Shown piece by piece: positions 56,233 through 64,000 of a DNA stretch of 64,000 bases. The notes below the pieces were generated by a model. The model saw only the letters and a program-made list of their open reading frames with translations, did not search any database and was not told where the DNA came from. Source of the stretch: Centroberyx gerrardi (lineage: Eukaryota > Chordata > Actinopteri > Beryciformes > Berycidae); assembly GCF_048128805.1 (NCBI RefSeq), contig NC_136017.1, positions 7,827,807 to 7,891,806 of the forward strand. Direction: 5' to 3'. Position 1 is the stretch's first letter, and each line of letters begins with the position of its first letter. The translations under genes were made by a program, and so were the position numbers.

Positions 56233-57245
56233 AACATTTAGCCTCTTAGACATCAGTTTTAGCCTGTGGTTACTTTGGATAGTAAGCGACATTCCTGCAT
56301 TATGAAGATTTGGATGTCCGAGTGACAAAATGAAAAGGCTTTTGCTCACTGGATCATCTATACTTTACAGATATTTAATGAATTTAAGCTAATGATTGTT
56401 TTTTTCCAGTGTTTGGAAAATGAACTCTCATATTCATTCACATTTCTTTTGCATCCAGACATGTTAAGCACTTTATATCTTTATTATGGAGCAGGGAGAT
56501 GGGAGGATTGGGGTTAATGCAACAAAAAAATGAAGAGCTGAGGATGTTGACTATCTTCAAAGCTTAATGAGCTTTGAGTTATTAAGAGCCTCAGCCTCAC
56601 CAGCACAGTTTCCACATGGTTGTTGCTGACTACTGAGAGGGAACAGAGGATGAAAATGATATCTTGAAACGATGAGTTCTTAAATTACAACAAGACAGGG
56701 AGCGACTCTTCTGGGTGGGATGGTCGCAGAGCGCAGGCCGATCTGGTGACATGGGAGAATTTGGGGAGGCTGAAGACAGGACAGGCTGGAGCATTGTGCA
56801 TGACAGAGAGGGTGACGGTGCCATCTGGTGTCCTTTTGATGGTAATACAAGAAAGGATAGGGGAATGGGGATTGAATTTGCAGTGTGAGGTTCAATGGCA
56901 CACTGAATGAATATAAAGCATGTTGGAATGTTGGACGTCTTCATTTGTATTTAATAGATATAACATATACTCTGCATATCATTTTCCAAAAATACATTGG
57001 AATGCACTGGTATGAATATATATGGATGTAATTTGTGGGCAGACTCATTCACTCATTCATTCTACATGGTCCGCATTCCAATCTTACTGAATGCAGCTTT
57101 ATTGATTTTGTTCTGTTTAATGTTCACCTAAGCCTTAGCATATTTTGCACTTTTTCAATGTTTGTGTGTACTATAGAACATTAAATATTGTTATTTATTA
57201 CTTATTTTTACTTCTTTACTTACCACAGAATCGCATGCGCGCGTG
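56036..57245. repeat. Duplicated CD200L 3' block (copy 2)
   Basis: Matches 44,285-46,770, lacking the L2-bearing segment. It runs up to the CA tract just before CD200L-2 exon 1. Confidence 0.7.

Positions 57246-57248
<3 letters not shown>

Positions 57249-57302
<54 letters not shown>
57249..57302. repeat. (AC)n microsatellite upstream of CD200L-2
   Basis: About 27 AC units 100 bp before the CD200L-2 start codon; counterpart of 46,773 and 51,348. Confidence 0.95.
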
Positions 57303-57305
<3 letters not shown>

Positions 57306-57402
57306 AGGAGGAGCTACAGTTGGTGATGCAACTTATTCTTTCTTTCACTTTCACTGGTTCAAACTTCAGTTTGAATTTCCCTCCATCCTGTTCAAATGCA
57401 CA

Positions 57403-59812
57403 ATGGCTGTAGGTGGAGTCATACGTCTTATTCTGCTGGGAGTCTTTCAAGGAGGTAAGAAAGTGATTTTACAGCATGTTACCTAAGAGACAGAGTGGAT
57501 GCTAGTTGGTTTTAAGTAATCGTCCTTATTTTTGTTTGATTCGGGGGGGGGGGGGGGGGGGGGGGGGGGGTTTAAGTTGTTGAACTTCTGTACAGATGCT
57601 GTGACAGATTATTAGTTGAAATATGCCATTTAATCAAATTCTGATTTTGATTCAATTCCAATTGAGTTTTCCTTTTCTAGCTGTTTCTCAGTACAATCCA
57701 TCCTTGCCATTGCTGCTGAATAAACCTAATCAGGCCTAGAGATCATCCTTCTCTCTGGTGTTGTAGGCCAATCAGGACACTACACCTAAATAGCCGGTCC
57801 ATGCTGTTCTCTTCATCCCATTACTTTTCAGTAGTATAGTATAATAGCTAACGTACAGTAGCTATAGTGCAGTGTAGCTGCATTATAGTAGCTATAGTAT
57901 TGCATTCTATTGTACTGTGGGATAGTATAGCTAGTAGGCCTACCTGTAGTGTAGTGTAGTAGGCCTATGGTATAGTATAGTATAGTATAGTATAGTATAG
58001 TATAGTATAGTGTTGTGTAGTGTGGGATTGTACAGTATAATAACTATAATAGCCCACCAGTACTATCATAATTAAACTGATAAGAGTTAAACATAATTAA
58101 ACTGATGCTGGCACTATAATTGTCCTCATGTGGGAGAAGCACATTACCGGTTAGTGAACTTTGACCTGCAACCCCGCGCCCCCCTCCCCCCTACACATGA
58201 CAGATGGAGTCTTCTTCACCTCAGTCGCGGTTGAGCTGTCACCAAAAGAGTGCACCAACTTTTTGAGCACAGTCGGATTGGTCCAACGTGGCGACGCTGT
58301 CGCTAGATTGAGCGACTTTACAGACTTCCTGGCGACTTTATCTCTCAAAAGTGACAGCGACAAATCTGGCGACTGATTCCAGCCAATGGGAACAATAATG
58401 TGTTGGTTCCTAAAGTATTTGGTGACAGATTGGTATCGCTGATATCAGTTTGCACTTCTTGTTTGTCTAATCCAAAAAGGTCTGATGATCATACCGTTTC
58501 TCACACACACTGCAGCCCTCCTCTCTCTGCTGAGAGCGGGGACTGTGCGCATGTGCGTGTGTGACGTCACCGTGAAGGACTGTACCTGCCGTACCTGCCT
58601 GAAAATTTGAAAAAAGCTCCATTGCTTTCATATCAAGGAGGTTCTAATGAAGTTCATATCATATGCAACAATGATGGCTGTTGGTGCAATTCTGCTGGGA
58701 GTTTTAAGTTTTGAAATACTTTTTATTTGATTCGTTTTTAAATATTTTTGATGAATATAAATGTATATTTCTTAAAAAACACTTACAGAGGATGTGACAG
58801 ATTAGCCAGATTTTGATCTAACTACAGAGATGTTAACAGTAAATGTTCACAGATTTTTGTTACAGGAAGAAACAGTAATCAGATCACACAGTTGTTTTTG
58901 AAAGAAAAAATAAAAGTTTTCATCTATTGGATTAGGTTAGTCGTCAAACATATGTTTTAAGGGAAAGGGGCATTTAGTTTGTGAGATTTTAATTATTATT
59001 TTGCACATCTTGAAATAATGGTTGATGGTGGTTGTGGGTCATGGTAATAACATTCTTCAATTTACAGTCTAGAGTAAATTGTGTGTTTGCCTGTGTATTT
59101 CGTACAGTTTGTAGAGAAAATTGCCCCCAAAACAAACCAGATTCCGTCACTGAGTTGTAATATTCTAGCAGATTACATTACAAATTACAATTTTGAGCAG
59201 GTAACAGCAATCTGTAACAGAGTACATTTTGAAATCATCTTACCAACCCTAAATACACACACCTCAGTGTGTTTTATTTTGTTGCATATTGTATCGCATC
59301 ATTTCGTTCTATGATTGTTGATTAGTTAGATCTAGGTAGGCTCATTCTCTGTACAGACCTTTGAGACATGCTTTTGTGATGAAGGGCTGTACATAAACTT
59401 GACACACACTCACCTCAACCCCTACATCTCTGCACAACTCTGTAACTGTCAATTCCTCCACCAGGTCTAACAGAGACGATACGAACCCAGCAGACTGTGA
59501 TGGCAACAATGGGACAGGAGGCACATTTCAACTGTCAACTCACACTGTCTAAAGAAGTTCATCAAGTTACATGGCAAAAGGTTTTACCAGAGGGGGACAA
59601 GAATATTGGCACCTACAATAAAGTCTTTGGCGCCAGGGTTAATTCTGACTTTCTAGGGAGAGTGGAGTTTCAAGATGCAGGACTGCAGAACTGCTCCATC
59701 GTTATCAGCAGTGTAACGAAGCAGGATGAAGGCTGCTATCGCTGTTTGTTTAACACCTATCCTGAAGGAACCTTGGCTGGAAAAACCTGCCTAAAAGTCT
59801 ATGGTAAGATCC

Positions 59813-59875
<63 letters not shown>

Positions 59876-61129
59876 CGAATTGCCATCAGTCCATTTTGTG
59901 ATGTGACTAGGGGGTACGGGGGTCCATATCAATTCCATATCAACCTCTTACGCCGTGTCTAGGAGTTGTGGTTATTGAGATGATTTTGTTTCACTAATTT
60001 ATCAATTTATCCTTAATCCCATTATAGAAAAGGAACCACGTGTGAAAGAGAAGACTACCTAAACCATTCATTCATTCATGCTTTCTCTTTACCCAATCAG
60101 AGTTGGCGAACACTTTCCCTCTTTTTCCAGAGAACCAATCAGAGTTAGCCGTCACTTCCCTCTCTTTTTCAGAGAGCCAATCGTCTAAGTGACGGGAGTA
60201 TAAACACGTCACCTGCTAATGTGCTCCTCATGGATCTATGCTGCTGCTGTCATTCCAGTCGCTCAACCTAGTCTCTCCTGATTGAACTAAAATACTGGGC
60301 ACACACAGGTACCATGCCAGTAGTTCAAAGAGCTTATTTTCCAAAAACTGTTTTCCTTTAAGAACATCCTGTATATACATGATAACAACTTAATCCAGCG
60401 GATGTCTTTTTAATGTGTTTTCTCTACAGAGCATGAGCCCACACTGCACATCACTAAATCAAACTCTGGGCGGTCACTTGTGTCCTGCTCAGCCACAAGC
60501 CGGCCTGCTCCCGCTGTAACGCTGATGGTTCCTGGACGTGACTTCAGCTCTTCAAACTACAGCACTGCCAGTGTCACCAACGCCAACGGTACAGTCACTG
60601 TCACTGCCACCGCTGTACTGTCAGGTTTCCATGGTAACAGTACACAGGTCGGGTGTGAGGTGCGACTGTTCTCTGGTGCTTTGATGGAGGTGTTTACGAC
60701 GATTCCTGAGACGATTCCTGAGTCCAGTCAGTCCTCAACTGTTGGTGAGAAACACTTTCAATGCTACCATTTATATACAGATAGATTATATATTATATAT
60801 AGATGGATACATAGATACTTGATTAATTACTTCATGATGCTGATGTTTAGGAGGTTTCTTTTTTCTTTTTCCAGATTTGGATAAGGAATCTGCAGTGGAT
60901 GAGAGCGGTTTCAGTAAGTTTGTGTTCAAGTCATCTCAACATAATTTTCATATTTGATTTGTAGTTGCTTTCTTTATGAATGTTGTGTGTGCCATATCAG
61001 CAACTGTCGTCTTTTTCTCGTAGGTGCCACTATGATCGGTATAGCGGCTGTTGTTGCTGTTGCTGGTGCTGTATTTATCACTATGATAACAGTCATCTTT
61101 GCCCTGATAATACAAAAGAGTAGGAACAG
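57403..61129 (+). CDS. CD200/OX-2-like membrane glycoprotein (CD200L-2), last exon not found
   Basis: Exons 57,403-57,454; 59,465-59,803; 60,430-60,744; 60,875-60,913; 61,024-61,129, about 283 residues. Signal MAVGGVIRLILLGVFQGG; V-set (about 19-130) with HFNCQL, VHQVTWQKVLPEG and DEGCYRCLFNTYPEG, in one exon; C2-set (about 131-235) with VSCSATSRPAPAV, the CD200 signature; a short stalk exon (DLDKESAVDESGF); membrane helix about 250-277 (IGIAAVVAVAGAVFITMITV) and basic QKSRNR. The last donor (GTAACA at 61,130) implies another exon, but none is convincing; reading through gives an immediate TAA. A LINE starts 220 bp downstream and may have displaced it. Intron 1 holds a 28-G run, an ATAGT array and a relic exon 1. 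Confidence 0.83.
57543..57570. repeat. Poly-G run (28)
   Basis: Twenty-eight consecutive G, early in CD200L-2 intron 1 on the coding strand. Capable of G-quadruplex formation; also a likely sequencing-error site. Confidence 0.9.
57830..58020. repeat. ATAGT array (CD200L-2 intron 1)
   Basis: Imperfect TAGCTATAGT units, then a cleaner ATAGT run. In units C and D the inverted receptor begins at the end of the equivalent array. Confidence 0.85.
58200..58385. mobile_element. Possible MITE in CD200L-2 intron 1
   Basis: Contains GCGACGCTGTCGCTAGATTG and complementary-looking GTGACAGCGACAAATCTGGCG, ending near CCAGCCAATGGGAAC. It resembles a moderately GC-rich teleost repeat; ends are not clear. 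Confidence 0.3.
58660..58850 (+). pseudogene. Relic or alternative CD200L first exon
   Basis: ATATGCAACAATGATGGCTG followed by a frame reading MAVGAILLGVLSFE resembles CD200L-2 exon 1 (MAVGGVIRLILLGVFQGG) with the same bases before the ATG. The following sequence (TTTTTATTTGATTCG...CTTACAGAGGATGTGACAG) resembles the start of intron 1. No GT donor is seen where expected and the frame stops soon, so it is probably a relic. Confidence 0.55.
59814..59877. repeat. (GT)n(GC)n microsatellite
   Basis: Starts about ten bases after the CD200L-2 exon 2 donor. The alternating purine-pyrimidine run ending GCGCGCGC is a candidate for Z-DNA. Confidence 0.95.
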
Positions 61130-61349
61130 GTAACAGCTTCAACACAATCTTTGACTTACAGCTCTCTTACAGTTTAAACATCAATATATTATTGTCAAAT
61201 TAATAATGGAGACCATGTTTGAGATGATTGGTAGCCTCTATCTCACATTGGTGTTATTGCTACTTAGGTGAACATTTTCTCTTTCGCTTTACTGAGAAGG
61301 ATGATTTTTCATTGGCCTCTTACTTGTTCCACCACCTGTCCTCTCAAAG

Positions 61350-63870
61350 TAAAATATTGTAGCCGCACTCCCATAGCTCTGATGCAGAATTCTTTATTGT
61401 CTTAAAAAAACGTTTTAAAATAACAGAAGGCTTCGAAAACAATCTTAAGCCTATCAAAGAATCTCTAAATGACTTACAAACAAATGTTGCGCCATGCATG
61501 AGTAAAGTAAAAGAACTTGAGACCGCAGCCAATGCAATGGTAACGACCGCAAAGTCTTTGGAGGAGGAAAACAAGTGGCTCAAGACGGAGGTGTGCAAAT
61601 TGAAAGAAAAGACTCTGGCTCTGGAGAGTCATAGTAGAAAATTTAATCTGAGAATAATCGGACTGCCAAAGGGAATAGAAGAGGGCAAGCCAACCCAGTT
61701 TGTGAACAAACTCTTTTATGAGATTTTTGGCCAAGACGCGCTTGGACCGTCTCCTCTAATTAATATTGCACACCGCACCGGACCAGCGGAACATGACAGG
61801 CGCACCGTGATAACAAGGCTGAATAGTTTTGAAGTGAAAAGAACCATCCTTCGCATGACTTCAGAAAAGGGGAAACAAGGGCTACAGTACCGCTGCCATA
61901 GGATAAGCATCTACCCCGACATGACATCGGAACAACGGGAACAGTACGCTTCTTTTAACGAGGTGAGAGCACTAGGACGCAAGACCAACTTAAGATACGG
62001 AATCGTGCAACCAACCAAGCTTCTGATCACCTTCAACAAGAAGACGCATTCCTTTACGCAGGCATCTGAAGCGAAATACTTCTATATGAGATCAAGCCAA
62101 CGCTGGAATCCTAGATGCGCTCTCTGCCTATATGACTCGGGGCCGACTGTCATGCAGATGCAGACCTAGACTGAATTCCATTAATATTTGCACTCATGAG
62201 AGACAATTCCAAAGGTATGTCCGCTTAACCATCTGGCTGTTCTGTTTGTCTGCTGGTTCAGTAGTATCTTTTTCCTTAGTATTATTATTATTATACTACT
62301 ACAGAAATTATCTTCATTTGTTGTTGTTGTTGTTTATATATTTTTTTTTCTGAGGTGATATTGGACTACCCCAAAGACCGTCAATCTATACCAGCATAAT
62401 GAGACACTCCAGTGTGGTCCTAAAGAAGTGCATTTTTTTTTCTTCTTTATTTCTTTATTTTTTATTTCATTATTTTCTGTTGGTATGAACAAAACAACTA
62501 CCACTCCATTGCTGTGAACAATGATATTATTGATTGATCGAGTGACTGGTTGGGGGTGGTACCATCAGAGGGCTGATGGGTTAAGCTTTTCCATGCCACA
62601 GCTTTGCAACGTGAAGCAGAGTAAGGGGAGTCAGAGAGGAGGGCATTTGTCATATGTTATTATGACAAATATTCCCCTTCTCTTGGGAAGCAGGGAACTG
62701 AGGGGGGTATGGGAGGGTTTATGGCTGCAAATAAGAGTGAGGAGGAGGGTGGGCTCCAGGTGAACTGTTCAATTTAAAGAATTGGTTTCATGATAACTCA
62801 AAGGTGCCATAGAGGTTGAAAAGCAAATAGTGTCACCCTTTTCACTTAAAGACGTATTGTTCTCTGCCTTGTCTGACCATTATTGTTTCGAACATTTTGG
62901 CCCGATTGTTGCTCATTCTATCTATATATGGAACTGTGTAGAAAAACTGGGCGCTTGGGGATTGGATTGGCACCTTGATACTCCAATATTCAGGAATAAC
63001 CTTTTGAATGTTGGGGGGAAACCAATCTACTTCCCACAGTGGCAAAATCAAGGGATTTATACTCTACCAGACATTATGAATGACGAAGGATTAAGGTCCT
63101 TCCAAGATCTGAAACATGATTTCAATTTGCCTTTTTTTTACGCACTGCTATGCGCACATATGGCGTGCCATGGAATCAGCCTCAAAATGCACCCAGTGGT
63201 GGAAATGATGAGAACTCTCCATCCAGGTGTGGGTTTTGTGTCATATGTGTACGAAAAGATGCAACAAAACACTCAAGGTTACATGGGAATTGTTAAAGTT
63301 TGGAATACCGATTTGAAAAAATATGGATTGACAATAGATTGGAAGAGTATGGAGGAACATTTCATTAACCTCCCGCAATTATAATAATCAGCTGTTGCAC
63401 AATAAAATGATTCATAGATTTGATCTATGGCCTAGAAAGTGTTGCCAACTACAGATAACCCCCAGCCCTATTTGCTCGCTATATTCACAAAGGTCAATCG
63501 GCACCTACATCCATATGTTTTAGGAATGTTCAGGCGTAAGATAATTTTGGGTACAGATTGCACAGGTCTTATTAGATATTATTGGCACTGAAATACCATG
63601 TTTACCTAATGTTTTATTGTTGAATGATGATTCCTCCTTCAATATATTAGACAAACACACAAAAAAAATTCTTCTCTGGTCTTACAGCAACAAAAAAGAT
63701 TTTAGTAATGAGATGGAAACCACCACACGTCCTTAAATTAGATCAGTGGATGTCTCTATTTTATAGTATACTTGTTCTAGAATCATTAATAGCAAGTGTA
63801 AATGGTGCAAAAAAGGAAACAGTTGGAGCACTTACAGATGCGGCCCAATTAGTCAAACGCTGTATATAAT
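61350..63870 (+). mobile_element. L1/Tx1-type LINE, internally deleted
   Basis: ORF1 (61,498-62,169, 223 residues open): a coiled-coil start (VKELETAANAMVTTAKSLEE) and then the L1-ORF1-type RNA-binding fold (HSRKFNLRIIGLPKGIEEG, INIAHRTGP, KGLQYRCHRISIYPDMT-like). After about 660 bp of non-coding sequence comes an ORF2 C-terminal piece (62,830-63,384) with WNNLL-like FRNNLLNVGGKPIYFPQW and GLRSFQDLKHDFNLPFF. A third, shifted frame continues it to about 63,780 (IPCLPNVLLLNDDS, KILLWSYSNKKDFS). The endonuclease and reverse transcriptase are missing, so it cannot move itself. Confidence 0.8.
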
Positions 63871-63899
63871 ACTAGTGGGGTGTAAAGTATATCATACTG

Positions 63900-64000
63900 T
63901 ATTGTATTGCATGTATGTATGTATGTGTGCGTATATATGTGTATGTATATACATACTTAAATATATGTTTTATATTTATTTATTTATTTTGCCTTTATTA
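63900..64000. repeat. (ATGT)n and TA-rich simple repeat at window end
   Basis: TGTATGTATGTATGTGTGCG followed by TA-rich sequence, ending with the TTTATTTATTTTGCCTTTATT phrase of the repeat seen at 2,015. The last element is cut by the window edge. Confidence 0.7.

Overview
This is vertebrate nuclear DNA, most likely from a ray-finned (teleost, probably percomorph-type) fish. It has many short GT-AG introns, very abundant CA/GT microsatellites, L2- and L1/Tx1-type LINE remnants, a Tc1-type transposon end and fish-type MITEs. There is no operon structure, CRISPR array or recognisable tRNA/rRNA gene. Exons were assembled by eye from splice sites, reading phase and remembered protein families; no alignment was run.

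Layout. 1-12,100: no gene recognised; microsatellites, short hairpins and decayed repeats. 12,120-14,840 (-): GEMIN8, an SMN-complex subunit. 15,947-29,352 (+): MOSPD2, a 15-exon CRAL-TRIO + MSP-domain membrane-tethering protein, divergent from GEMIN8. The pair is also linked on human Xp22.2, so this half is conserved synteny. 30,658-61,130: a clustered, duplicated immune-type locus. It has four intact single-V-set membrane receptor genes, here called IgR-A (+), IgR-B (+), IgR-C (-) and IgR-D (-). It also has two CD200/OX-2-like genes (CD200L-1 at 41,149-44,676 and CD200L-2 at 57,403-61,129, both +) and a chimeric CD200-like pseudogene (55,864-56,232). 61,350-63,870: an internally deleted L1/Tx1-type LINE just after the last visible CD200L-2 exon.

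The immune cluster is the interesting part. IgR-C and IgR-D lie antisense inside flanks that match intron 1 of CD200L-2. The 3' flank they share with IgR-B stops where an ATAGT microsatellite begins, and the C/D tandem junction lies in an (AC)n tract. This suggests an inverted copy of an IgR-B-like gene landed in a CD200-like intron at a microsatellite, and the composite unit was then duplicated by recombination between CA repeats. IgR-B, C and D keep an ITAM-like pair of tyrosines (YTSL and YQTV, seven residues between the motifs) in their cytoplasmic tails; IgR-A keeps the tyrosine spacing but has other +3 residues. A checkpoint-ligand-like family (CD200) interleaved with a variable receptor family carrying tyrosine signalling motifs is the best candidate here for an undescribed system; any ligand-receptor pairing is conjecture.

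Other notable points: CD200L-1 has an extra intron inside its V-domain exon, flanked by an 8-bp direct repeat and containing L2-like sequence, as expected of a recent intron gain. A palindromic array has replaced the poly(A) region of IgR-C. A relic first exon lies in CD200L-2 intron 1.
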